Origin: Dama dama
Taxonomy: Eukaryota; Chordata; Mammalia; Artiodactyla; Cervidae
Assembly: GCF_033118175.1 (NCBI RefSeq)
Contig: NC_083711.1
Span: 43,224,001 to 43,288,000, forward strand
Direction of reading: 5' to 3'
DNA length: 64,000 nucleotides
Numbering within the stretch: the first letter of the stretch is position 1; each line of letters begins with the position of its first letter. Below the pieces are notes generated by a model. That model did no database searches. It was not told where the DNA came from and worked only from the letters and a program-made list of their open reading frames with translations. The translations under genes were made by a program, and so were the position numbers. Shown in pieces: positions 53,051 to 64,000 of the stretch.

Positions 53051-55045
53051 TGCAGATGACATGATCCTATACATAGAAAACCCTAATGATGATACCAGAA
53101 AACTAATAGAGCTATCAGTGGAAGGAGTAAAGTTGTAGCATACAGATTAATACATAGACATCTCTTGCATTCCCATATACTAAGAACGAAAGATTAGAAA
53201 GAGAAATTAAGGAAACTAGTCCACTTACCATTGCGTCAAAAAGAGTAAAATACCTCAGAATGAACCTACCTAAGGAAACCAAACATCTGTTCTTCAAAAA
53301 TTATGACACTGATGAAAGAAATAAAAGATGACACAAACAGGTGGAAATATACACCATGTTCTAAGATGGAAGGAATCAATATTGTCAAAATGACTATTCA
53401 AGGTAATCTACAGATTCAATGAAATCCCTATCAAATTACCAATGGTATTTTTCACAGAACTAGAACAGAAAATCATTTATAATTTTTATGGAGACACACA
53501 AAAAACCAAATAGCAAAAAAATCTTGATTAAGAATAACAGAGCTGGAGGAATCACTCTCCTTGATGTAGGACTATAATGCAAATCTACAGTGATCAAAAA
53601 CTGTGATACTGGCACAAAAACAAAAATATAGATTCATGAAACAAGATAGAAGCCCAGAAATAAATCCATGCACCTATGGTCTATTAATCTATGACAAAAG
53701 AAGCAAGAATATATTAAGTAAAAGGCAGTCTCTTCAATAAGGGGTGCTAGGAAAACTGGACAGCTACATGAAAAAGAATAAAATTATGATATTTTCATAA
53801 AACCATTCACAAAAATAAACTCAAAATGGATTAAAGACCTAAATGTTGAGACACTCTTAAAGGAAAACAGGCAAAACACTTTTTGACCTAAATTGCAGAA
53901 AGATTCTTTTTGACCCACCTCCTAGATTAATGAAAATAAAAAAAAAAAAAAAACAATGGAAACTTAAAAACTTCTGCACAGCAAGGAAACAAGAAAAAAA
54001 ATCAGAAAAAGACAAATACACAGAGTGGGGAAAAAAATTTCAAAAGAAGCAAAGAAGCAACAAGCAAAGGATTAATCTCCAAAATATACAAACAGTCCTC
54101 GCAGTTCTGTCAAACAAACAAACAACAACAACAAATAAAACAATCAAAAAAAGGGCAAAAGATCTAAATCAACATTTCTGTAAAGAAGACATACAGATTG
54201 CCAAAAAATGTATGAGAAGATGCTCAACATCACTAATTATCAGAGAAATGCAAAGCAAAACTACAGTGAGGTATCACCTCACATCAGGCTGAATGGCTAT
54301 CATCAAAAAGTCCACAAATAATAAATGCTCTATAGGATGTGGAGAAAAGGGAACCTTCCTACACTGTGGTGGGAATGTAAATTGATACAGCCATTATGGA
54401 GAACAGGGTGGAGATTCCTTGAAAAACTAAAAATAGAGCTATCATGTGATCCAGCAATCCCACCCTGAGGCATATATCCAGAGACAACCATAATCTGAAA
54501 AGATATATTCATCCCAGTGTTCACTGCAGCTCTATTTGAGAGAGCCAAGAAATTTAAGCAGCCTAAATATCCATTGACAGATGAATGGAGAAAGAAGGTG
54601 TGGTACATATATACAATGGAATATTATTCACCCATTAAAATAGAATGAAATAATGGCATTTGTAGCAACATGGATAGACCTAGAGATTTTCATACTAAGT
54701 GAAGTAAGTCAGGCAAAGAAAAGTATCATATATAATCACACCTGTGTAATCTTTTTTAAACAATTACACAAATGAACTTATTTGCAAAACAGAAACAAAC
54801 TTACAGATTTTGAAAATGAACTTCTGGTTACCAAAGGAGCGACTTGGTGGGAAGGGAAAAATCAGGAGCCTGGAATGAACATACACACATTACTATGTGT
54901 AAGATATATAACCAACATGTATAGCACAAGGAATTCTGTTCAATATTCTGTGGTAATCTACAAGAGAAAATAATTTAAAATGGATTGTAAAGTAATTATC
55001 TTCCAGTTAAAAATGTAATTAAATTTTAAAAAGAATCTAAAAGAG
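53051..55045 (+). mobile_element. Older L1, sense, 5'-truncated inside ORF2
   Basis: Starts at 'tgcagatgacatgatcctat', the reverse transcriptase ADDM site, and runs about 2 kb through the ORF2 end to a 3' UTR with 'gtaatctacaagagaaaata' and an A-rich tail. Many indels and stops break ORF2 (the best frame is 53930-54292). A Bov-tA follows the tail. It is the sense relative of the copy at 7440-8126. Confidence 0.88.
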
Positions 55046-55079
55046 AATGAATATATGTGTATATGTATATGTATATATA

Positions 55080-55294
55080 GGCTTCTCAGGAGGCTCAGCA
55101 GTAAGAATCTTCCTGCCAATGCAGGAGACACAAGGGACACAAGTTTGATCCCTGGGTCAGGAAGATCCCCTGGAGAAGGAAATGGCAGCCCACTCCAGTA
55201 TCCTTGCCTGAGAAATCCCATGGAGAGAGGAGTCTGGCAAGCTACAGTCCTGGGGCTCTAAAAGAGCTGGACACGACTCAGCAACTAAACAACA
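55080..55294 (+). mobile_element. Bov-tA SINE behind an L1 tail
   Basis: The head 'ggcttctcaggaggctcagc', a head duplication 'agacacaagggacacaag', body and tail 'acacgactcagcaactaa' are present. It is preceded by a gtatatgtatat run at 55056-55077. Confidence 0.93.
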
Positions 55295-55349
55295 GTGTCG
55301 TGTATCTACCATTAGAGTGTCCTGGAAGATAATCTCCACACCCTAAAGT

Positions 55350-56660
55350 TTCTCTTGTGCCTCACCTATTCAACCTTCACTCTCCTATCCCTAAATCCCA
55401 AGTTAAACACTGTCTTTTTATTCTCAATATAGATTTTCCCTTTTCCAGAATATCATATAATTGAGATCATAGAGTGGGTAATTCTTCAGATTGGCTTCTT
55501 TCAGTTAGCAATGAATCATTAGATTCACTCATGCATTTTCATGCTTGGACAATTCATTTTTGTTTTTCATTGAATAATATTCTTTTCATTTTGATATACC
55601 TCAGTTTATCCACTTACCCACTGAAGAGCATCCTGGTTGCTGACAGTTCATGAGGAATAAAAATAAAGATGCTGTAAAAATTTGTGTGCCGATTTTTGTG
55701 TCAATACAAGTTCATTGGTTGGATAAATACTTAAGGGGATTGCATGTTAAGACTATGTTTAGCTTTGTAATAAATTGTACAAATATCAAGAGTGGCTTAC
55801 CACTATGATCTGTGAAAGAAATTTCTTGTTCTGTATCCTCACCAGCTATTGATGGCCTCCTCTTTTTTTTTTTAAACATTCTAATTGGTGTGTAGTGACA
55901 TCCAGTTCTTTTATTTGCAATTCCCTAACGATAAATACCATTGAGAATGTCTTCATAGGCTTATCTGCCATTTATATATTTTATTTGGTGAAGTATCTCT
56001 AGGTGTTTTGTCCATATTTTAGTTGAGTTGTATTTTTTATGGTTTAGCTTTATTTTTGAGGGATCTTTGTGTATTTTGGATACAATTACTTTATCAGAAA
56101 TATGTTTCATTGCAAATACTTTCTTATAGACTATGGCTTGTTATTACATTTTTAACAGCATTTTTCTCACAGAGGAAGTCTTTAATTTGAGTAATGTTCA
56201 GCTCTTTGAAAAACTTTTCTGTATTCATAAACTCATTGCTAACACTATGGCCATCTAGATCTTTTCTGTGTTTCCTTCTAGCAATTTACAGTTTTGTGTT
56301 TTACAAATTTGGCTTTATAATCCATTTTGACTTCATTTTGGGGAAAAGTCTATGTTTTGTGTCTTGTTTCATTCTTTTTAACATATGACTGTCCCATTGG
56401 TCTAGTATCATTTGCTGAAAAGACCATCCTTTTTACACTGAATTGCTTTGAGTCTTTACCAAAGACCAGTTGACTGTATTCTTGTGGGTCTATTCTGGAG
56501 CTCTATATTTTGTTCCTCTGATATACTGTGCTGATTCTTTCACAAACAACATACTATCTTGATTGTTGCAGTTTTCTAGTAAAATCTTGAAATGCAGTAG
56601 TTACTTCTCCAACTTTTCTTATTCAGTATTATGTTAGATTTTCTAGGTCTTTTAGAGGAA
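55350..56660 (-). mobile_element. Ancient L1 (L1M-type) ORF2/3' region, antisense
   Basis: The plus strand shows 'gttggataaatacttaaggg', 'ttgaatttgagtaatg'-type and 'ttctagcaatttacagtttt' phrases, 'aaccatcctttttacactga'-like sequence and 'ttgtgggtctattctggagc', all complements of the old L1 ORF2 end. It is too mutated for any frame. Confidence 0.65.
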
Positions 56661-59600
56661 AAGCTTTGAGTGATGGGTTGAGAGTGAGAGTGAAATACTA
56701 TGTAAATTAGCAAAAGGTGCAAAGTGACTGAGGAATAATCTGCACAAGCTCTATACTTTCAAACGTAATTCTGAGAGGACTTAGCATCATGGTAATTGGG
56801 TAGGTAAAGAAGTTATACCAGTAACTTAATTTGATCAGAACTTTACCCTCATGACTTCATTGAAATTAAGACAATACCCTTGTACTTCTGACGTCTACCT
56901 GTAATTTTGGAAAATTGCTTTGAACACTGTGTCAGAGAGATGAGTAAACAAGAAAAGTTAGAATTCATGAAACCAGAAGTTTAAACTTTAAAGGGAAGGA
57001 AATCTTATACTTTTAATTTAATAACAAGAGACTATTCCTCACAAAGGTACAAAAAAAAAAAATCTAGAAAATACACTTTATTTTCCCTGAGGAGGGTTAA
57101 TACCAAAAGTATTTTTAGAAACCAGTCCAACATAGACACTGATCAAACCAAAGCATATCTAAATCCCTAGACTGCCTCAGTGGTTCATACTTTCTATACC
57201 TCAGGACTAGTTCTCTCTCTCTCTTTTTTGTCACAAATCATAAGAGTGGGAGATTCTAATTCCCTTCCAACCAACCAGAGTGATATTACTAGTAAATCAA
57301 TTACCTTTAAGTGCCAAACTAAATAAACACTGTCTTGTAATCTGATGTTACATATCCCTGATCTTTGAAATGATTTTTCTAAGTACCTTAGTTTTTCAGA
57401 AAGTGGAACTGATGGATACATTTTGTGTTCACTGAGTTTCTTTTCACTAGATAAGAACCAAAAAGAAATTTCTGTCAAAGGGAAAAAAATGATTTATTTT
57501 ATATGATGTGACGGTTTCATCCATCATAAAATTAGCTTGCAGTAATTCAGCTCTTAAAAGGTCTCTTAAAAGAATCTTGGTAAGCTGACAAGACTATTTT
57601 TACAGTTTTGTTTCTTTAAGAATTATGCTGATTTGTTAGTTTTTTTCTAAAACACTTGGGCAATTTGAAAAGAGCAAAACACATAAAGAGAAATTCAACT
57701 TGTATGAGATGAATCATACACTAATCCTCAGTGGATAAAATGAGGCTTTGAGTTGTAAAAATTTTAGCTGATACCAAATATAAATCTAAATTTCTGGTAG
57801 TATTATTTCAAGTACAGTATGGCATCAATAAGGAAACATTTTTAGTCAGATCAGGAATACAACCTTACTTATAAACAAATCAGAATCTATTAAACATTTA
57901 TAATGTGCAAATTACTGCCATAGATGTGACAAGATGTTATGAAGATTACACTGAAAGAATGCCCATAGAAATCTCATAAAGTCAAATTTATGCAGATATA
58001 GACATTTTGCTTGCAATAAATGTTGTGCAACATTTGCTGTGGAAAAATTATTTCTGAAATCTTAATATCATTAATTACAAACAAAACCAAATTAAGAACA
58101 ACTGGATCAATAAAAGCAGGTCTGTAGGTCTGAAAAGTTTTTCCAGTTCCTTTAGATACTCTGACATGCTGCATGATAAATTTAGGGATGAGACTGTTAG
58201 AAAGGGATTCAACATGAAATTGCATATTTAAATATTTTGGATACTATTGAAAAACAACAGTATGATTTAAAACAACAACAAAACACCTTTCCTTGAGGAA
58301 CAAAGTTGAACAGAAGGGGGCCAGAGAATTCCTTCTAGTAATGGAGTTCTTTAGAACTCCAAATAAAGCCTCAAACCTCAAAATTTGAGAACAAAACCTC
58401 AAAATAAAGTTGACTAGCTTTATGCAAAGCACAGAATTAAGAATAAAACAAAACCAAAAATCTTCTATATTAAAAATCTACATATCCAACAAAAATACAC
58501 ATTAAAGAATTAAGTAAAAAAAAAACTAATTATGTGATTAATTACTCAAATATATCCTCTCAGTCATTTTAATGCAATAATGTTACAGTTCAGTGTATTA
58601 GAAATCAATCTGGCTATGATTTGTTAACTCTGCCTCGTGATCTCCACTTTAAAAAAATGGGTTTAGAGAGTTTTCCTTCTTATCTGATTAACGTCTCATA
58701 AATACAAATAAAATACATCTTTCTTTCCCTGGCTGCCTCTTTGTGAGAGTTCTGATAGAAGAAAAAAAGACATTGGACATATGGGAATTCTTTATGGGAT
58801 TAAAGTAAAACAATATATAGACTGGATATAAGGGAAGGCATCATTATTTTTACTGATTACAGTAAAAGATTTTCTTTTCTCTTGAAGATCACTTTGGAAA
58901 TTCACAAACCAGCATAGGTTTCATTATGGTAACTTTCCTTGTTTAGTAGCAGGCATTTCATCAATGACAGTTGACTTGAAGGCATTAAACGTACTTCCAT
59001 TTGCCAGAATAAAACACTTTTCTTCTTGTACTGTCTTCTTTATGTACATGAAGAAGTATTACCTTTTCCCCAAATTTTGATATAATGGTGTTTGATGTCA
59101 TGCATTTTCTCAGATAATTATGCAGTGAAAAAAAAGCAATTTATAATCATTCCTAGAATAAAGATACTGAGCATAGAAAATTCAATAGATACTAAGAATT
59201 ATGGTTACTTAGGTGAAACAGGTTTCTGTAACTCATTTCTTATTATCTTTCTACATTCACTGAATTATATTATTCTCTAATATTTAGACATTGGTATTTG
59301 TGTATAATTGCTATGGCTAGTGACATTTATTAAGTACTTATTCTACTCAAAATGTATGATTTTGTTCATGTAACACTTAGCACCATCCTGTGTGTGTGTG
59401 TGTGTGAGTGAGTATGTCTGTTCCAGATAAGGAGTTTCTGGTCTCTCTGACTCCATAATTTAGTGACAGAAAATAGGAAGTATGAGCTCCTTAAGTCAAT
59501 CAAGATATCTTACTTGAATTATGGGCAACAGAATAGATGCTCCTGCCCTCAAGGAGCTTAAGAATTAAATGCAAATTTAGGCAATGTTGGGTAACATACT

Positions 59601-59832
59601 ACAGAGTGAGAATTCAAGCTCCAAGCACACACAAAATGCATTGTGTGATATCTGCCTGGATATAGGCAATTACAGAGTCTAGGAGATGGTCTCTGGGAGG
59701 AAGCTGCCCTCGGCAGCAGAACTGGGGTCCAGCCAGAGCACTGCAGTCTCTGAAGGGAAGCAGACTAAGACTCAGTCCCCAGGGTCTCATGCAGAGCTGT
59801 ATTTCAGCCCAGGTGCCTTCATTTGGAGGGGT
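56661..59832. other. Long unassigned AT-rich block
   Basis: About 3.2 kb with no young repeat and no recognised exon. A weak MIR-like phrase ('acatttattaagtacttatt') lies at 59318-59345 and a TG run at 59391-59405. The part 59640-59830 is GC-richer but unassigned. Frames at 57194-57478 and 57974-58225 lack motifs. Confidence 0.4.
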
Positions 59833-60044
59833 CTTTGTGTGTGTGTGTGTTAGTCATTCAGTCGTGTCTGACTCTTTGTGACCCCATAAGTGGTAGACCA
59901 CCAGGAGCCTCTGTCCAAGGAATTCTCTAGGCAAGAATACTGGAGTGGGTTGCCACCCCTTCCTCCAGGAGATCTTCCCAACCCAGCAATCAAACCTGAG
60001 TCTCCTGAGTTGCAGGCAGACTCTTTTTCCTCTGACCTATATAT
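59833..60044 (-). mobile_element. Bov-tA SINE with TG tail
   Basis: A TG run (59836-59850) leads into 'gttagtcattcagtcgtgtc' and the antisense body. The head complement at the right is degraded ('ctttttcctctgacct'). Confidence 0.93.
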
Positions 60045-60589
60045 CAATCAACTGAGTTCAAAATAAATAGTCGTTATGATAATCTAGAAAACTGTTTTCA
60101 ACATTTTTACTCTTCTGTAGATAAACTAAAACTGGAAAAATCTAGATTATGATGAAAATTTATAAGTAAGACAAATTATTTTCCAGATTTACTATAGATG
60201 TTTATGATTAACTTTCTAATATGTGAATATTACCTTTTCACATACAATTAAAAAATAATTTTAAAAATTACATGCCTTTGTCAACTATTTACAAATCACT
60301 TATTTATCATAACAACTATTTATTTTGAAGTTAATTACATAGTTGCCATAATATTTGCTAGTGACAGAAACAGAAAACCAATTGCTTTCCATGACATAGT
60401 TTAAAATGCAGGAAAAGGTATATCTGTATTCTTAGTGTGATTTACCGAATCACAAACCTTTAGCATCTGTGCGTACTAGTCAGTATTTTTCCATAGAGAG
60501 AAGGCTATCAGTTAATTAGGGTAAATGAATTAAATGGATTTCCTCATAAGTGTTTCCACTAAAATTGTCATTATTTTTCAAATTCTCAC
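60045..60589. other. Unassigned AT-rich sequence
   Basis: No recognised feature. Confidence 0.4.
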
Positions 60590-60790
60590 TTATTACCTTT
60601 GAACATGCTGTCCCCTCCACTGAAAAGGCTGCTCAGCTATTATCCTGAGAAATTACTACTACTTTTTTTCAAGATTCCAGGGGAAGCAGGGATTTCCCTG
60701 GAATTATTTTCAAATTATTTCTCATTAAAGAGTCGGGTAGCCCTACATTTGTGCTCAAAATCTCCCTCTCTAAACCACTATTATTAATCT
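60590..60790 (-). mobile_element. Probable L2 remnant
   Basis: 'tttgaacatgctgtcccctc' followed by a weakly conserved series up to 'ctacatttgtgctcaaaatc' resembles the complement of an L2 3' region. It lies directly before a MIR. Confidence 0.4.
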
Positions 60791-60804
60791 TTTTACACAG
60801 TCAC

Positions 60805-61045
60805 AGCTGACAATTATTAAGCACCTTGTTATTATATGCTAGGCCTTGTTTTACATCAAGTTACAAATATTAACTTATTTAATCTTCTTAATATCCTATG
60901 CGTTAGGTACTAATATTTTCTTCCATTTTATAAATATGAAAGAAGCTTGTAGAGTTTGAGTAATTTATATGAAGCAACGTAGTTAGCAGGTAAAAATGTC
61001 AGGATACAAACTTAAGCATTTTGGCTTCAAAGGTCATGCTTTTCT
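60805..61045 (-). mobile_element. MIR SINE (antisense)
   Basis: The plus strand reads 'acaattattaagcaccttg', 'tgctaggccttgttttacat', 'attaacttatttaatcttct', 'gttaggtactaatattttct' and 'gaagcaacgtagttagcagg', in the order of a complemented MIR, covering most of the element. Confidence 0.8.
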
Positions 61046-62055
61046 GGACTTCCCTTATTTCTCAAACATTGATCATTGTATTTTGGTTGCTGATACAATA
61101 AGTGGTTATTTCTTGCTCTCAGAATTATGTCTATTTTAACTTTCTATTCTTAGTATAGAGCACCATTTCTTGGAACATAATATTACTTATCATTCTGTTT
61201 TTTAATAAATGAATGATATTTAAAGTGGAAATACTGTTTAGCTTGACATTTAGAGGACTGTCTAACTATATCGGACATCTTTTTATAGCAGGACATTTAG
61301 TGATAAGTAGAAAGAATACTGCATGTTTCTAATCGCTTAGGTCCTCTGTTTCTTTGAAGATCCATAGCAGCTTATTTTTCACCTGAGAATAGTATCAGCA
61401 TTATTTGGTATTTGATTGTGTATTCTTGTTAGATTAATAAATCATGGAAACTGAAAGTTGAAATATCATTGAATAAATCCAAATTTTTTCTCTCAGTTCT
61501 GCCATTCTATCTATAAATTTCAAAGCGCTGGTTGTCTGAGTTCATAAAATTTCCACTAGATAGATAGGTTAGAGCCACTCCATAGAATCAATGTCACACA
61601 AACCATGTGGGCTGATGGATTTTTTCACATCAAACTGTCATCTTGTCACCGCTGTTACATTATATTTCCTATCTCTACAGTGACTCAAATTGTTATTTTT
61701 TACTGCTGGTGCCCCACTACAAAATAACCCAGTATATTTTTGACCACCCATTTAAGAGTTTATTGATATCCAAAGGCTTTAGTTTTTTTTTTTTTTTTTC
61801 CCTAAGTTTGAGTCTAAAAACTGTCTAGATTTTTTTTTAAGGTGGCACAGATCTAAAAACAGATCTATACATAGAAATCTCACTGTGACAGGAAATCATT
61901 TTAGGAGTCAAGGTTGACTTGTGATGTAACATTTTGCTTTCTTCTTATTTATATCTTTATATCAGTTATCACCCAGCTTAACTTGATGATGTTTGATGAT
62001 GACTGATGTCAGCGGTGCTCTGAGAATTAACTTTGGGGGTTTTGTAGGCAACAGT
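61046..62055. other. Unassigned AT-rich sequence
   Basis: No recognised element apart from a 17-base T run at 61783-61799. The frame at 61643-61828 runs into that T tract. Confidence 0.4.
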
Positions 62056-62078
62056 ACCTGCAGTCAAGGAACCACACA

Positions 62079-62168
62079 TGCAGGAAGATCCCCTGGAGAA
62101 GTAAATGGCAACCTCCTCTAGAAGTCTCGTTTGGGAAATCCTATGGACAGAAGAGCCTGGTGAGCTTG
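62079..62168 (+). mobile_element. Bov-tA body fragment
   Basis: 'caggaagatcccctggagaa', 'gtaaatggcaacctcctcta' and 'ggacagaagagcctggtgag' are the middle of Bov-tA. Head and tail are missing. Confidence 0.8.
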
Positions 62169-62756
62169 CTAGGACTGTGATTTCATTAATATAACGTGTT
62201 CATCAACTGAGATTCTTGCCAAATTGAATTTTATAATTGGTATTTGTATCCTAATAATCAGTAAATGTATGTTAGTATATTTTTCCTCACATAGACTTAA
62301 TTAAAAAGTTGTGGTTACTCTCTGCTATCTCTTGTCAAATAATGAAATCTGGTTTTTGTTGTTTTTTTCATTTCTATACTACTTAGGCAGAAGAAAAATT
62401 AACCACAAAATAGCATTGTTAGAATAACATTAATGTCAAACAACTATTGCTTGAGTAGGAATTAATATTTCAAGCAACCATAAAAAATCTTAATTGCTCT
62501 CAAAAATTATACAGTTTCAGCAAGCCCCCCCCCCTTTTTTTTAAACAATACAGACTATAGGTTTTAAATATTCTGTTATGACTTATGGAAGTAATGGAAT
62601 AAGTTTAAAATGTTAGTGTAAATTAGACTAAATAAAAAATAGGTAATTTACTTCCACATAATATTATTTAAGTATTGCTTTTAATTTTGAAATATATAAC
62701 ACAATTACATATTTTTCTATGCACAGTATCTTATAAAACACTATTCTTCCTAATGT
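62169..62756. other. Unassigned AT-rich sequence
   Basis: Contains a C10 run followed by T8 at 62525-62542. No gene or element is recognised. Confidence 0.4.
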
Positions 62757-62905
62757 GTATGTTTGTGTGTGTATGCTCAGTCGTGTCCGACTCTTTGCTA
62801 CCCCATGGACTGTAGCCTTCCAGGTTCCTCTGTCCTTGGTATTTCCCAGGCAAGAATACTGGAGTGGGTTGCTATTTCCTCTTCCAAAGGATTCTTCCTA
62901 ATAAC
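62757..62905 (-). mobile_element. Bov-tA SINE, lacking its head
   Basis: A gtgtgtgtatg tail, 'ctcagtcgtgtccgactctt' and the body up to 'ccaaaggattcttcctaata'. The tRNA-like head is absent. Confidence 0.92.
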
Positions 62906-63219
62906 TTGAGCTAACTCAAGCTTTTAAAAAACATGTAAGGAATGTGATTTAGCTAAGTACATCTATTACTAAATGTGAGACAATTTGCAAACATGTAAAT
63001 ATTAGGTATTTTACCACAATTAAATAGTGACAAACGATCATCAACTCGAATAACAAAAGGAAAACTAATTTATGTAAAACTAATCATTGTATTTCCTTTT
63101 GCATACTGACAAAACACCATAAATTCAGTTGAAAATAAAACTTTCTCTTGAATAGGTTCAAAATTACCATTGTCTTTTTTAAAGAAGCAAGTGGAATAAT
63201 ATTTATACTAAATAGGCAT

Positions 63220-63766
63220 CTGTATTAGTTTCCTAAAGTGAAGTGAAGTGAAGTGAAGTCGCTCAGTCATGTCCGACTCTTTGCAACCCCATGGACTGTA
63301 GCCCACCAGGCTCCTCTGTCCATGGGATTCTCCAGGCAAGAGTACTGGAGTGGGTTGCCACTTCCTTCTCCAGGGGATCTTCCCGACCCAGGGATCGAAC
63401 CCAGGTCTCCCACATCTGAGCCACTGGGGAGGCTGCTATAAAAACCACCACAAATGGGGTGGCTTAAACAATAGAAATTTGTTCTTTCACAGGTTGAGAG
63501 GATAGAAATTTGAAATCATATTGTCAGCAAGGCCATCCTTTCCCTTGAAGACTCTAGGGGAGGAATTTTCTTTGCTTTTTTCTAGCTTTGGGTGGTTTCT
63601 GGCCTTCTTTGGTGTTCCTCAGCTTCTAAGTATGAGCCTCTATGAGACTCCGATTTCTGCTCTGTCTTCACACGGTCTTTTTCCCTATCTTCACATCACC
63701 TTCCCCACGTCTTGCGTTCATGTCTCTGTATCTCTTCAACTCTTCTTATAAGGACCAGTCTTACCA
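63220..63766 (-). mobile_element. MaLR (MLT1-type) LTR, antisense, split by a Bov-tA
   Basis: The left tip 'tgtattagtttccta' (63221-63235) is cut by a SINE and resumes at 63435 with 'gctgctataaaaaccaccac', 'ggtggcttaaacaatagaaa', 'tctaggggaggaattttc' and 'tcttcttataaggaccag'. This is the complement of the same LTR group as 2644-3031. The right part is cut by another SINE. Confidence 0.78.
63236..63434 (-). mobile_element. Young Bov-tA SINE
   Basis: Antisense and close to consensus throughout, with a (gtgaa)n tail (63236-63258), 'gtcgctcagtcatgtccgac' and the intact B-box complement 'gggatcgaaccc'. Part of the head between B box and A box is missing. No clear target-site duplication is visible. 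Confidence 0.95.
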
Positions 63767-63770
63767 AATT

Positions 63771-63963
63771 TAGAGCCTGAAAGTGAAAGTGTTATTTGCT
63801 CAGTCATGTCTGACTCTTTGTGACCCCATGGACCAGAGCCCACCAGCCTCCTCTGTCCATGAAATTCTCCAGGCAAGAATACTGCAGAGTGTAACAATTC
63901 CCTCTCCAGGGGATTTCTGTGATCCAGGGATCTAACCTGGGTCTCCTGCATTGCAGGCAAGAT
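63771..63963 (-). mobile_element. Bov-tA SINE at the window end
   Basis: Antisense body with 'gtgttatttgctcagtcatg' and 'cctgggtctcctgcattgca'; the head is shortened. It is flanked by ccaaatt at 63764-63770 and 63964-63970, a likely short target-site duplication. Confidence 0.93.
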
Positions 63964-64000
63964 CCAAATTATTTTCAGTTACCACAAAAATAATCAATTT

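Noticed and set aside
57880..57970. MIR or L2 remnant ('attaaacatttataatgtgc')
   Set aside because: Only one short phrase matches, which is not enough for a call.
59555..59830. Exon or old LINE in a GC-richer patch
   Set aside because: No open frame with motif and no ordered consensus match strong enough to name.
1..64000. Host tRNA genes
   Set aside because: The only tRNA-like sequences are the heads of Bov-tA and CHR SINEs, which lack a full cloverleaf in gene context.
1..64000. A novel multi-gene biological system
   Set aside because: No non-transposon coding sequence is supported anywhere in the window.

Overview
This window reads as intergenic or deep-intronic DNA of a pecoran ruminant (cattle, sheep, goat or deer type). 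The diagnosis rests on about 26 copies or fragments of the tRNA-derived SINE Bov-tA, several BovB (RTE-clade) LINE copies, ruminant-type L1 3' ends, and CHR-type SINEs. These occur together in ruminants. The species cannot be fixed from the sequence alone. The DNA is AT-rich. I see no exon, host protein-coding gene, tRNA, rRNA or CRISPR array. Every long open frame lies in a transposable element, in the complement of one, or is unsupported.

Layout. 1-9.7 kb: decayed mammalian L1 remnants, two Bov-tA copies, a MaLR (MLT1-type) LTR, a young 5'-inverted L1 with a clear target-site duplication (5056-7136), and an older antisense L1 3' end. 9.7-13.6 kb: a block poor in recognisable repeats, with an AT tract. 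13.6-18.8 kb: a Bov-tA, two BovB 3' ends in opposite orientation, and an antisense retroviral LTR. 18.8-30.1 kb: mostly unassigned AT-rich sequence with scattered SINEs, two CHR-type SINEs, a MIR split by a Bov-tA, and a probable tail-only retroinsertion. 30.3-31.7 kb: a second young antisense L1, nearly identical to the first. 32.3-39.7 kb: a dense cluster of endogenous retroviral LTR pieces in both orientations, interrupted by SINEs. 40.3-46.8 kb: a pile-up of BovB segments in alternating orientation, with a nested BovB insertion. 47-64 kb: more SINEs, a BovB fragment, a Tigger/MER2-like DNA transposon, ancient and middle-aged L1s, L2 and MIR remnants, and an MLT1 LTR split by a young Bov-tA.

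There is no gene system to connect. The elements relate as a layered history: MIR, L2, MER2-like, MLT1 and old L1M copies are oldest. ERV LTRs, BovB, Bov-tA and ruminant L1 are later, and nesting with target-site duplications gives the order in several places. I found no convincing undescribed biological system. The most informative signals are structural: L1 twin-priming, the BovB mosaic, long inverted and direct repeats, LTR enhancer-like duplications and the tail-only insertion.

All family names come from recognition of remembered consensus motifs, not from a database search. Boundaries are approximate unless a target-site duplication is stated.
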